A DNA stretch of 64,000 nucleotides, from assembly GCA_030688365.1 (NCBI GenBank), contig JAUYIE010000020.1, forward strand, positions 27,989 through 91,988, in the 5' to 3' direction. Of this stretch, positions 44,119 through 51,029 are shown one piece after another (the stretch's first letter is position 1; every line of letters starts with the position of its first letter). Made by a program: the position numbers and the translations under genes. This stretch comes from a bacterium (GTDB lineage Bacteria; Patescibacteria; ABY1; JACQRZ01). The notes beneath the pieces were generated by a model. It did no database searches. It was not told the origin of the DNA and saw only the letters and a list, made by a program, of their open reading frames with translations.

Positions 44119-45120
44119 TCAAATCTCCCTCTCAAACTCTTTGAATCTTGATCCTGTGTATGTTTTCGCGAGTTTACGATATTTTTCGTACAGTGTGTTG
44201 TCTGAAATCGTACTTGGATCAAGCGTTGGAGCATTTTTGAAATAAAAAGGATCATCCCTATCTTCCATCCAGTATATGATTTGTGCTACCAAATCATCTT
44301 TGTGGTGCGCCAGAATACCTTCTTTTGTCTCATCTGTGGTCACAATGCCCAGCTCTAGTAGTTTGTTATAAAATCTTTCAGCCAGTTCATCTCCCATTTC
44401 ATATGATTTGTCTACGGCAATAGCAAGATCAAATAGCCGGACATGATCAAATTCCCATTGCCAATCTTTGATGCCATCAATTGTTCCATTGCCATACATC
44501 GCTTCAAACTCCACTTGCAATCGCAACGCCTTCATGACTAATTTTGATCGTAGACCTTGCTCTCCCTTTGAATAACTATACCACCAGTTGCCTTTGTACT
44601 CTGTGGGGCGGATAATTTTATTTTTTAGATCGTTTATGGCCTCTGGGGTTGCGATGATTTCTTCGTCTAGAATCAATACTTCATTTAACACAAAGTCGCG
44701 AGATAAAAAATATTCTGATAATGATTCTTTGCGAATACCGTGGCCTTGCGCGCTGTCATTGGACATATATCGTTGCTCAAGCATGTCTATCACAGCGGGA
44801 TTTGGGTGAGCGTTTATGTCTGTAATGACAACAATATCAACATCACGCGGTTTTAAAACTTTGTTACCCAACAGCCGAAGTGCAACATTTCGCGCGACAC
44901 CTCCCGCGATACCATAGCCCTTGGGTAGCTCTATTGGTAATTTTTCTTCAAGGGGTATATGTACGAGGGTACGCATGTTTTCTGTGCCATGTTCTTTGTC
45001 GTCAATGGGGATGCGCTGTATGGTATATACCAAGTCATGTTTATCCAATATTTCTTTAACCCCATCGCTTAATTCAGGGGAAACAAATGTTTCGGTTGGG
45101 ATTGTTTCAAATTTTTCCAT
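44119..45120 (-). CDS. polymerase-beta-like nucleotidyltransferase, CCA-enzyme paralogue
   Basis: 333 residues. The motif GYGIAGGVARNVALRLLGNK with a later RDVDIVVITD resembles the GGxxRD...DxD centre of tRNA nucleotidyltransferases, with two aspartates spaced as in the active site. It lacks the usual C-terminal tRNA-binding region. It follows the real CCA enzyme on the same strand (28-base gap). It may have diverged for another nucleotidyl transfer. Confidence 0.68.
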   Translation of the reverse strand: MEKFETIPTETFVSPELSDGVKEILDKHDLVYTIQRIPIDDKEHGTENMRTLVHIPLEEKLPIELPKGYGIAGGVARNVALRLLGNKVLKPRDVDIVVITDINAHPNPAVIDMLEQRYMSNDSAQGHGIRKESLSEYFLSRDFVLNEVLILDEEIIATPEAINDLKNKIIRPTEYKGNWWYSYSKGEQGLRSKLVMKALRLQVEFEAMYGNGTIDGIKDWQWEFDHVRLFDLAIAVDKSYEMGDELAERFYNKLLELGIVTTDETKEGILAHHKDDLVAQIIYWMEDRDDPFYFKNAPTLDPSTISDNTLYEKYRKLAKTYTGSRFKEFEREI

Positions 45121-45148
45121 AGCGATACATCAGTAAATAGTGTTTTTT

Positions 45149-46381
45149 CTACTGCAACGATTGCACATACTTCATCGCTTCCTCTTTGGTAGAAAGTGAG
45201 CGCGAAAGTGCGAGGGTTTCTACCTGTTCCAAGATTTCCTTGAACTTCGGTCCCGGTTTTATGCCAAGACTATGGAGATCGGTGCCGGTGATTAAGGGGA
45301 GTTTTGGCAAGGGATTTGTCTGGAGATCTTCTATGATTTTTTGAAAACCTATTGTCTCCGGCGAGCCAGTACCAAATCTCACTTTCGCAAGTGCGAGGAT
45401 TGCTTGTTGATTATTTTTTACTGCAAGTCGGCGCAAGGCAATCTCGTCCAGTGAAGACAACGCCTCAATATTTTTTACAATATCGTTAATATCAGTAATC
45501 TCTTTGTTGGAAAGTTTTATTGTTTTGCCGAGTGTCGTCACCTCTTGGTCAGCCATGATAATCGCCCACGTAGTCATGGCTGGCGCATCGGACGTGGATT
45601 CCAGTCGGGTGAGTTGTTCCTTCATTTCCGGGTTGATATCTAACCATGGCAATAAAAGTGGTAACAGGCCACATTCTTTCATAAGTTGAAGACCATGAAG
45701 GGGCATGGAAGTCGCAAGCATTTTTCTGATTTCATTGGTTGAACGTTCTTGTTTCAGGGTTAGTGCGTTATCGTGGTGCGTTTTTATTGCGTCATAGAGC
45801 GACGGATCAATATCAAAATCAAACTGGCAGGCAAATCGTATCGCACGAATCAGCCATAATGCATCTCCCGCTTTTGTCGGGTCATTCGTAGCACGAATAA
45901 TGCCCGCTTTGATATCATCCATTCCGCCCACGAGATCAATGACCTCTTTGGTAAGCGGATCAATCAAGAGCGCGTTCATGGTGAAATCGCGCCGTGCTAC
46001 ATCTTCCTCTTTGGTGGATGAAAATGCTCCGCCATCCCCCCGATATGTAGAGACCTCGTAGCAGTCCCCATTCAATAAAACTCTGACCATGCCGTATTCA
46101 GCGGCTTGCATCACTGTTCTGGGAAACAGTTTGGCGACTTGTTCTGGTAGCGCGTTTGTCGTCATATCAAAATCTTTTGGTTCCACGCCAAGAACCATGT
46201 CGCGGACGCAACCGCCAGCGAGATATGCCTCATACCCTGAATCGCGGAGATTCTGCGCCACATTCCGCGCGCCTTCAAAAAATTTATTTTCCGGCAGTGT
46301 GAGTGCCTCTTTATTAGCTATTTGTTCGTTGCTTGCGTCCCCAAGACGAAATTGAGAGCGTTCCATGTGTTGTTCAGGCAT
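45149..46381 (-). CDS. cca: CCA tRNA nucleotidyltransferase
   Basis: 410 residues. Class II nucleotidyltransferase head YLAGGCVRDMVLGVEPKDFD with the active-site DxD, DVARRDFTMNALLIDP, the motif DAIRIIRA-like DALWLIRAIRFACQFDFDID and a helical neck and body. It adds or repairs 3' CCA, although both tRNAs in this window encode CCA. Normal length. Confidence 0.93.
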   Translation of the reverse strand: MPEQHMERSQFRLGDASNEQIANKEALTLPENKFFEGARNVAQNLRDSGYEAYLAGGCVRDMVLGVEPKDFDMTTNALPEQVAKLFPRTVMQAAEYGMVRVLLNGDCYEVSTYRGDGGAFSSTKEEDVARRDFTMNALLIDPLTKEVIDLVGGMDDIKAGIIRATNDPTKAGDALWLIRAIRFACQFDFDIDPSLYDAIKTHHDNALTLKQERSTNEIRKMLATSMPLHGLQLMKECGLLPLLLPWLDINPEMKEQLTRLESTSDAPAMTTWAIIMADQEVTTLGKTIKLSNKEITDINDIVKNIEALSSLDEIALRRLAVKNNQQAILALAKVRFGTGSPETIGFQKIIEDLQTNPLPKLPLITGTDLHSLGIKPGPKFKEILEQVETLALSRSLSTKEEAMKYVQSLQ

Positions 46382-46448
46382 AATAAAGACGGTGAAGTTA
46401 TAATACTGTTTAGTATGTCATGTATTGTGAAAAAGGAAAATGAAGAAA

Positions 46449-46484
46449 AGAAAAAAGCCCGCTGACATTATTTGTCGCGGGGCA
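46449..46484 (-). terminator. minus-strand terminator after hammerhead element A
   Basis: Minus strand: GCCCCGC with GCGGGC around a loop, then TTTTTT. It closes the transcript that contains hammerhead A. Confidence 0.8.
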
Positions 46485-46504
46485 TTTCTATAATTACGAT
46501 GATA

Positions 46505-46534
46505 GAGTGTACACTACTTGCCTGGTATACACTC
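46505..46534 (-). ncRNA. conserved hairpin downstream of hammerhead A
   Basis: Minus-strand stem GAGTGTA/TACACTC closes a 16-base loop with the core CCAGGCAAGT. The second copy near hammerhead B has the same loop size and core with a different stem, so pairing is conserved. Confidence 0.75.
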
Positions 46535-46572
46535 AAGCGTCGCAACGATAGGGGAGAATATGTTTTATACTT

Positions 46573-46623
46573 CCTGTTTCATCCTTTCGGAATCATCAGC
46601 ACGGATACACATCCGTGAACAGG
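46573..46623 (-). ncRNA. type III hammerhead ribozyme A
   Basis: Minus-strand order: CCUGU, U (H17), stem I CACGGAU-GUGU-AUCCGUG (7 bp), core CUGAUGA, stem II UUCC-GAAA-GGAU, core GAAA, CAGG. Stem III is CCUGU with ACAGG, so both ends are open at stem III. All invariant core bases are present. Cleavage is predicted after the U at 46618. One flaw: the first stem II pair is U-U. A 10-bp hairpin (GGGGAGTTTC/GAAACTCCCC, 46626-46651) lies directly upstream. The 509-base gap 46382-46890 otherwise holds an open stretch ending at 46660 that encodes a charged 33-residue tail without any start codon, possibly a gene remnant. Confidence 0.9.
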
Positions 46624-46855
46624 TGGGGGAGTTTCGATTATGAAACTCCCCAAACTTGTTTATTCTTTGGACGTATTCCTTTCGATCCAAAGCTTTTTTT
46701 GTTCCTCCTTTCTTGCTTGTTCGAGGTTTAGAATGTCCTCTTTTAAATTCGGAAGTGGTTTTGTTTACAGTGCACTATGAATAAACTGGTGGTTGTATAT
46801 ATTGTAGTGGAATAGACTTTTCATTGTGGTATAGACACCCCAAATGGAATGGTGA

Positions 46856-46861
46856 TATACT
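46856..46861 (+). promoter_or_regulatory. -10 box of promoter for the 118-residue gene
   Basis: TATACT with TAGACA at 46832-46837, spacer 18. The start codon follows about 30 bases later. Confidence 0.55.
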
Positions 46862-46890
46862 TTGAGTGATTTACTATTATCTATATATAT

Positions 46891-47247
46891 ATGGAAAAAG
46901 GAGGAGGATCGTTTGAAAATACGCCGGAACAGCCAAAAACAGAATTTGAAAAGGCTAAAGAAGAGGTTTCCGCAGTAGCGACAGACTGGGAATATATAAG
47001 CGAAATAGAAAAGATGTCCAGACAAGAATTATCACGAGGTGAATCACCAAAAAAAGTAGCCGACGATATTTATAGAATTTGCAGACAAGAATCTATAGAA
47101 ATAGAGAAAGAGATTCATCTGCTAGAAACGAAACTTGAGGATAAGCAATTTGACGGAGTCCGCGAACCTCTTGTTGAAGTCCTTGCTAAGATACAAAATG
47201 AGATAAATAAACTTGAAAGAGATGAACGAAATGGATCTAATCCGTAA
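46891..47247 (+). CDS. small acidic coiled-coil protein, unknown
   Basis: 118 residues, rich in Glu and Lys, helical, with heptads in IEIEKEIHLLETKLEDKQFD and VEVLAKIQNEINKLERDE. No SD. It is the only plus-strand gene inside the minus-strand island, and is closed by the terminator at 47280-47303. Confidence 0.6.
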   Translation: MEKGGGSFENTPEQPKTEFEKAKEEVSAVATDWEYISEIEKMSRQELSRGESPKKVADDIYRICRQESIEIEKEIHLLETKLEDKQFDGVREPLVEVLAKIQNEINKLERDERNGSNP

Positions 47248-47279
47248 TTGATTTTAAAGATTCAATAATTTTTATATAA

Positions 47280-47303
47280 AAATGGTCCCTTTGGGGGCCA
47301 TTT
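47280..47303. terminator. terminator between convergent genes
   Basis: AAATGG-t-CCC with GGG-gg-CCATTT; T-rich on both sides. Serves the 118-residue gene and the 154-residue gene. Confidence 0.75.
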
Positions 47304-47319
47304 ATGTTGGGTTGTTTTT

Positions 47320-47784
47320 CTAATAACTTTTTCCGGATTGTAGTACTATTTGTCTGATAAACAACATGCCGGTGGCAGTATCTCCGGCGTATAGACGTGC
47401 TTCAATACTGTTTAGCAGACTTCTGATGTCAAGTCCGTACCAGTATTGGGCTTTGTCGAACACATCTTTGCCAGAACAATTGCATTGTTCTTGAAATTGG
47501 AACAACTTTGCGGAAATTTTGAACTTTGAATGGTATTCGTGCATCAAACTCGCTATGTCTTTTCCCGCTATCCGATGGTTAGTGAGTACTGACAAAATCT
47601 GATCGGCTTCATTACTGGTGTATGTTGAGGGTTGTGTGTCAATAGGAATCCCCTCAATTACCAGGCCATCTTGTGAAGACATAATAGTTATCTTCCCAAA
47701 AGACGTGAATACCGTTGCTTTTTTCTTCTCATAATCTATGCACGGCGCTCTTTCCTTTGCGCCATCTTGTTGTAATGAACACAT
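47320..47784 (-). CDS. unknown protein of the RNA-rich island
   Basis: 154 residues starting MCSLQQDGAKERAPCIDYEK, SD AAGGAG 9 bases before the ATG. No membrane segment. The C-terminal half is helical (IRSLLNSIEARLYAGDTATG). A hairpin AAAGGTT/AACCTTT lies just before the SD, and a possible weak promoter TTGACA-17-CAAAGT lies about 80 bases upstream. No family recognised. Confidence 0.7.
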   Translation of the reverse strand: MCSLQQDGAKERAPCIDYEKKKATVFTSFGKITIMSSQDGLVIEGIPIDTQPSTYTSNEADQILSVLTNHRIAGKDIASLMHEYHSKFKISAKLFQFQEQCNCSGKDVFDKAQYWYGLDIRSLLNSIEARLYAGDTATGMLFIRQIVLQSGKSY

Positions 47785-47881
47785 TTTTTTTCTCCTTTTT
47801 TAATAACAAAGGTTTACATTAACCTTTATGGCAATCACTTTGGCATATTTGACCGGTTTTGTCAAGAATATCTGGGTAAAA

Positions 47882-47919
47882 GAAAAAAGCTCAAACAGTG
47901 CAATTGACTGTTCGAGCTT
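47882..47919 (-). terminator. terminator after the 126-residue island gene
   Basis: Minus strand: AAGCTCGAACAGT with ACTGTTTGAGCTT, then TTTTTT. One G-U pair. It begins 3 bases after the stop codon. Confidence 0.9.
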
Positions 47920-47922
47920 AAA

Positions 47923-48303
47923 TTAATCGGTGTTCTGCCTCTGTGCATCCGTGCCAAGGTCTTCAAGTTCCAGAACCATACGCTTCACTCTCTTGAAACC
48001 AAGAAAGCGGTACATACGGTCTTTTACTCTCCAGTCGCAGAGCTTTGGGTCGGTGACCGTCTCTGCTTCTGAATACAGTGGCCTTAGACCAAGATCGCAT
48101 AAGCGGGCGAGTACGCTATACGGTGCGACGACAATGCAGTCGTTGTAACCGCCTTCGCGTATCCGCCGTACGATTGTCTCCGCGCTATTCCAGACACGAT
48201 GGTCTTCGAAGACTTTGACATCTTCTCCGAACATTCTTTTCAACGCGCCCATTTGGACGCCATTCATGCTGTGCTGTGATACCCAGCATATTCTTTTTGG
48301 CAT
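47923..48303 (-). CDS. unknown protein of the RNA-rich island
   Basis: 126 residues from the ATG at 48303 (MPKRICWVSQHSMNGVQMGA), with a perfect SD AAAGGAGGT 4 bases upstream; the longer in-frame start at 48354 lies inside the conserved RNA element. The core IVRRIREGGYNDCIVVAPYS looks like a small alpha/beta fold. A hairpin ACTCTGTG/CACAGAGT stands directly before the SD. Hammerhead B is 99 bases upstream, so its cleavage would free this message from the preceding genes. Confidence 0.75.
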   Translation of the reverse strand: MPKRICWVSQHSMNGVQMGALKRMFGEDVKVFEDHRVWNSAETIVRRIREGGYNDCIVVAPYSVLARLCDLGLRPLYSEAETVTDPKLCDWRVKDRMYRFLGFKRVKRMVLELEDLGTDAQRQNTD

Positions 48304-48348
48304 AATACCTCCTTTACTCTGTGCCACAGAGTATTTATTGCTACAGTC

Positions 48349-48378
48349 GAGCATGCATCACTTGCCTGACACATACTC
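48349..48378 (-). ncRNA. conserved hairpin downstream of hammerhead B
   Basis: Minus-strand stem GAGTATG/CATGCTC (one U-G pair) and a 16-base loop with the core TCAGGCAAGT. On the plus strand the same position would be a C-A mismatch, so the minus strand is the RNA. Confidence 0.8.
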
Positions 48379-48401
48379 AAATCTAGCAACAAATGTGGAA
48401 T

Positions 48402-48452
48402 CTTATTTCGTCCTTTCGGACTCATCAGTGGAAGTACACACTTCCAGATAAG
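48402..48452 (-). ncRNA. type III hammerhead ribozyme B
   Basis: Minus-strand order: CUUAU, C (H17), stem I UGGAAGU-GUGU-ACUUCCA (7 bp), core CUGAUGA, stem II GUCC-GAAA-GGAC (4 bp), core GAAA, UAAG. Stem III is CUUAU with AUAAG (5 bp). All conserved bases and pairs are present; cleavage is predicted after the C at 48447, triplet AUC. The hairpin GAGATCA/TGATCTC (48454-48474) lies directly upstream. The gap 48304-48565 also holds a GGAGCC/GGCTCC hairpin near 48530-48552. Confidence 0.96.
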
Positions 48453-48565
48453 AGAGATCATTTTAATTGATCTCAATTTTTTTGCCCTGTAAAAAAGAAC
48501 TATGATTTGGCAAGCGTGATACCTACCGATGGGAGCCGTTTTGATTTTGGCTCCGCGTGTAAAAA

Positions 48566-49069
48566 CTAATGGGATCCGTTCCATTTTTTAAAACCTGCAG
48601 ATTCGGGTATTCTTCGTTCGAAGACGTTTTCTGCAAAATTTTCTATCAGTTTTTGGACACTGGCAATCTCTACTTCTGTAAAAGTTGGCTTAGTGCCTTC
48701 TTTCTCGAAGTCGAGAGTAAATCCACGAGAGGCATTCCAGCCACCCCAAGAAGGACTTCGGGGAAAATCGTTTTCTGGAGTGCCCCAAAATTCCCGGTCA
48801 TTAGTGTCGACTAAAGGGCCGACGTCCTCATGCGAAAAACTCCATCCATCAGCCTGCATGAGAGCTGATAAACTGGCAATCAATGTGACAATATCATCAT
48901 ATTTTTTGGGTCGTGTGAATCCAAGAGAAATGGTGACAGTCTGTTGATTGGCCATGCACTCATCTTCGCCCCAATTTGGTTCAGATGAATCACCCCAAAA
49001 GGTAATTCGTGTTGAGTTTTGGGGATAAGACTCTGTTTCCGAAAAATCAATTCTCAATGGTAGGTACAT
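48566..49069 (-). CDS. unknown protein of the RNA-rich island
   Basis: 167 residues, SD AAAGGAGGT before the ATG at 49069. Pattern VTISLGFTRPKKYDDIVTLI, Trp-rich middle (WGTPENDFPRSPSWGGWN) and a helical C-terminus. It overlaps the preceding gene by one base (TAATG), so they are coupled. The SD 3' half and the start codon fall in a hairpin AGGTAC-loop-GTACCT. No family recognised. Confidence 0.75.
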   Translation of the reverse strand: MYLPLRIDFSETESYPQNSTRITFWGDSSEPNWGEDECMANQQTVTISLGFTRPKKYDDIVTLIASLSALMQADGWSFSHEDVGPLVDTNDREFWGTPENDFPRSPSWGGWNASRGFTLDFEKEGTKPTFTEVEIASVQKLIENFAENVFERRIPESAGFKKWNGSH

Positions 49070-49377
49070 TATTGTACCTCCTTTGAGGAAGAAAATAATT
49101 CAGAAATTTTCTCAACCAGCTGGGCCTGAGTAATTTTTTCTGCGTTCTTTTTCGTAGACCCGCAAAGTAAATACTCATTCCCATTCTGAAATGCGTCCTG
49201 CATTTCAGCCTCCCCAACACTCCTCCTTGTGGGGTGGTCTCCTGCATGAAAAAATCTTTCCCAGAACCCGCTCATGCCGCGGATGCTGGAAATCTGGAAC
49301 GTACGACCATCGGGCGTCGTCCATTCCAAATTCTTCTGCGTGGCCACTAGGTAGGCCAGCACCATGTTTGCATTCAT
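49069..49377 (-). CDS. unknown protein of the RNA-rich island
   Basis: 102 residues starting MNANMVLAYLVATQKNLEWT, with SD AGGAGG. The N-terminus looks like a helix, then TPDGRTFQISSIRGMSGFW. Ends coupled to the next gene. Family unknown. Confidence 0.72.
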   Translation of the reverse strand: MNANMVLAYLVATQKNLEWTTPDGRTFQISSIRGMSGFWERFFHAGDHPTRRSVGEAEMQDAFQNGNEYLLCGSTKKNAEKITQAQLVEKISELFSSSKEVQ

Positions 49378-49378
49378 T

Positions 49379-49399
49379 TTTTGTCCTCCTACGACAAAA
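49379..49399 (-). promoter_or_regulatory. SD-in-loop hairpin before the 102-residue gene
   Basis: Minus strand: TTTTGTC, loop GTAGGAG, GACAAAA (7 perfect pairs), 1 base before the ATG. The SD sits in the loop. Confidence 0.75.
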
Positions 49400-49431
49400 G
49401 ATAAAATATTACTTTTAAATTTACTCTTGAT

Positions 49432-49545
49432 TTAAGATAATTCTGTTTGGGTTGTAACACCCCGACACAATGACCTTAAGAAAGAGGGGAAACATTTGTT
49501 TCCCATTCTAACCCTTTTAATGTACGATGATGAATCGCGAATCAC
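49432..49545 (-). CDS. small ORF of 37 codons with strong SD
   Basis: GTG start at 49545 with AGGAGG 6 bases upstream. The peptide is basic (VIRDSSSYIKRVRMGNKCFP) and stops at 49432, 55 bases before the next gene. It could be a real small protein or a leader peptide. It resembles no known family. The SD and start lie in the loop of a 6-bp hairpin. Confidence 0.45.
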   Translation of the reverse strand: MIRDSSSYIKRVRMGNKCFPSFLRSLCRGVTTQTELS

Positions 49546-49563
49546 CTATTACCTCCTTTCGCG
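49536..49563 (-). promoter_or_regulatory. SD-in-loop hairpin before the 37-codon ORF
   Basis: Minus strand: CGCGAA, 16-base loop AGGAGGTAATAGGTGA, TTCGCG. Confidence 0.72.
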
Positions 49564-49572
49564 TGCTATAAT
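49564..49572 (+). promoter_or_regulatory. extended -10 promoter for the plus-strand candidate RNA
   Basis: TGCTATAAT. No clear -35 box, as for many promoters here. Predicted transcript start near 49579. Confidence 0.55.
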
Positions 49573-49625
49573 ATTTTTTAATGAGAGAGTCGTCAGTCAT
49601 CATTATTGGCTCATCGTTGATTGAA

Positions 49626-49808
49626 TCAACTAGGCTTATAGTGATCGACTTCTCTCCCAGCGATTGTTTGGTTCGCCAGCACCTTCGATATTCTTATATC
49701 TATCCATGTGTTGTTGTGTAAACAACTCATTTCAAAATACTCTCCAAAAATCTCGAACACCTTCATGTTTACGGGAAGCTTGAGAGACTTTCTGTAAACA
49801 ATCCTCAT
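49626..49808 (-). CDS. possible 60-residue protein
   Basis: Starts MRIVYRKSLKLPVNMKVFEI. Composition is protein-like, but the SD is poor and the frame overlaps the structured stretch. A hairpin AAGGAC-ggt-GTCCTT lies 20 bases upstream of the ATG. Confidence 0.35.
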   Translation of the reverse strand: MRIVYRKSLKLPVNMKVFEIFGEYFEMSCLHNNTWIDIRISKVLANQTIAGREVDHYKPS

Positions 49809-50565
49809 CTCGCAGTAGGGTGGTTAAGGACACCGTCCTTTCTTTATATCTTTTGTGATTTCAAAATCTCTAACCCTCGATTTTGTTCTATTTGGGTCCT
49901 CTGGTAATGAGATCCAGATGGAGTACTACTACTGAGCACTTTTTAACAAGGTTACCTTCCCTTGAACATACTACATACCAACTTCGACGGTTATATTCAT
50001 GTTAAATATATGACCAATCGCCACACTTATATCGTCTTACGCAGGTAAGCGGGAAAACGCTGTGTAAAACAGAACTTTTAATTCATTTGAGATACTGTTC
50101 TCAAACATTCTTGCATATGTGTCCGTAATTGATCTTGTTGTAACAGTGCTGTGCTTGTGGCCGCTCTGTCGCTGTCAATTGTGGCATTTCAAGAATTTAG
50201 AATCATCGTTTCTACCCTAGTGTGATCCCTGTCAGATCACGCTGTGTTGGTTTACCCCCGAATCGCTAAGATCCTGCAGGTTTCTTTTCAACCCGGCCCG
50301 CGAAGGGTAAGGTCAGCCAACGTTCCGGTGTCAGAACCATCTTCACGGGATGAGCGGTCAACTCTCGGGTGACGGGCGTTCATGCTTTGCCACTGCTTTT
50401 GGGTGAGACAATTTCATCGTTTACACATGACGATTATTTTTGTGTTCACTAAAACTTTCTGTACAGTATCATGAAGTAAGTTGTTTTTTGTTAAGTATAC
50501 GCGATATCAGAAATACTATCTCGCAGACTCTAACCTCTCAGGGTGGCTTAGTGTAATAACACCCA

Positions 50566-50676
50566 CTAACTGGTTGCCCTGTTTGAGATCGTTCGCTCCG
50601 ATCTCGTTTTTTTGGCGTCTTTCCATGTAGCAGCTTTCGGTTGTGCCGGAACCGGGCTGTCGCGCGCATGCGTCAT
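50566..50676 (-). CDS. small ORF of 36 codons with strong SD
   Basis: ATG at 50676 with SD AAAGGAGGT. Peptide begins MTHARDSPVPAQPKAATWKD, rich in Lys, Arg and Ala. Its last third is the same DNA as the plus-strand terminator. It follows the 104-residue gene by 37 bases. Could be a leader peptide. Confidence 0.45.
   Translation of the reverse strand: MTHARDSPVPAQPKAATWKDAKKTRSERTISNRATS
50585..50613 (+). terminator. plus-strand terminator of the candidate large RNA
   Basis: GAGATCG, 7-base loop, CGATCTC, then G and seven T. No plus-strand gene precedes it. Confidence 0.8.
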
Positions 50677-50695
50677 ATGTACCTCCTTTCGCATG
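50667..50695 (-). promoter_or_regulatory. SD-in-loop hairpin before the 36-codon ORF
   Basis: Minus strand: CATGCG, 17-base loop AAAGGAGGTACATATGA, CGCATG. The SD and start codon both lie in the loop. Confidence 0.75.
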
Positions 50696-50713
50696 AGCAA
50701 TCTTTTCCCGCTA

Positions 50714-51028
50714 CTAATTGTTGCTGAATGTGATATCGGGAGAAGTACGCGGGATGTACTTCCAGATAATTTCTTCTGGTTCATGCTTGAGCAATCCCCA
50801 GACCATATCGGCGATTTCGGCGTCAGTCCACTGGAGGACTTCTGCCAAAATTTCCCCTTTTGTTTCCGGTCTTCCAATACCGACAAATTCTCCTACGCCA
50901 TCTTTGAGAATGGCAGTAAGAATATTTGCCAGCGTTTGGTGTTCTCCTGCCAACAATAGGTCGTCAAGACAAATCATTGGTTCGGGGATCAGGCCAGAGG
51001 AGATGAACTTTCTATTGATATACCACAT
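50714..51028 (-). CDS. unknown 104-residue protein after the VWA gene
   Basis: Starts MWYINRKFISSGLIPEPMIC; helical and acidic, with the segment GEILAEVLQWTDAEIADMVW. Start lies 1 base after the VWA stop (TGATATG), SD GGGGGTG inside the VWA gene, so strongly coupled to it. Probably a third component or regulator of the MoxR-VWA unit. Confidence 0.75.
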   Translation of the reverse strand: MWYINRKFISSGLIPEPMICLDDLLLAGEHQTLANILTAILKDGVGEFVGIGRPETKGEILAEVLQWTDAEIADMVWGLLKHEPEEIIWKYIPRTSPDITFSNN

Positions 51029-51029
51029 A

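Larger units (their letters stand above)
49579..50613 (+). ncRNA. candidate large structured non-coding RNA, about 1.03 kb
   Basis: No plus-strand gene is present. The stretch starts behind TGCTATAAT (49564-49572) and ends at an intrinsic terminator (50585-50613). It is full of inverted repeats: GAGAGA-GTCG with CGAC-TTCTCTC (about 49583-49656), GTTGAT/ATCAAC, CAAAATC/GATTTTG, TTTGAGA/TCTCAAA, GTGATC/GATCAC, GCGATA/TATC-CGC and more. A 13-base direct repeat TACCTCCTTTCGC occurs at both ends (49550-49562 and 50680-50692). Large ornate RNAs such as GOLLD or ROOL are of similar size, but I see no sequence match I can name. A minus-strand ORF of 60 codons overlaps. Confidence 0.45.

Noticed and set aside
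49564..49592. TCGTCAG followed by paired sequence as another hammerhead core.
   Set aside because: No stem II hairpin and no GAAA partner at the right distance.
49432..50676. tmRNA or RNase P RNA in the structured gap.
   Set aside because: No tRNA-like T arm with CCA end and no conserved RNase P core strings are present on either strand.
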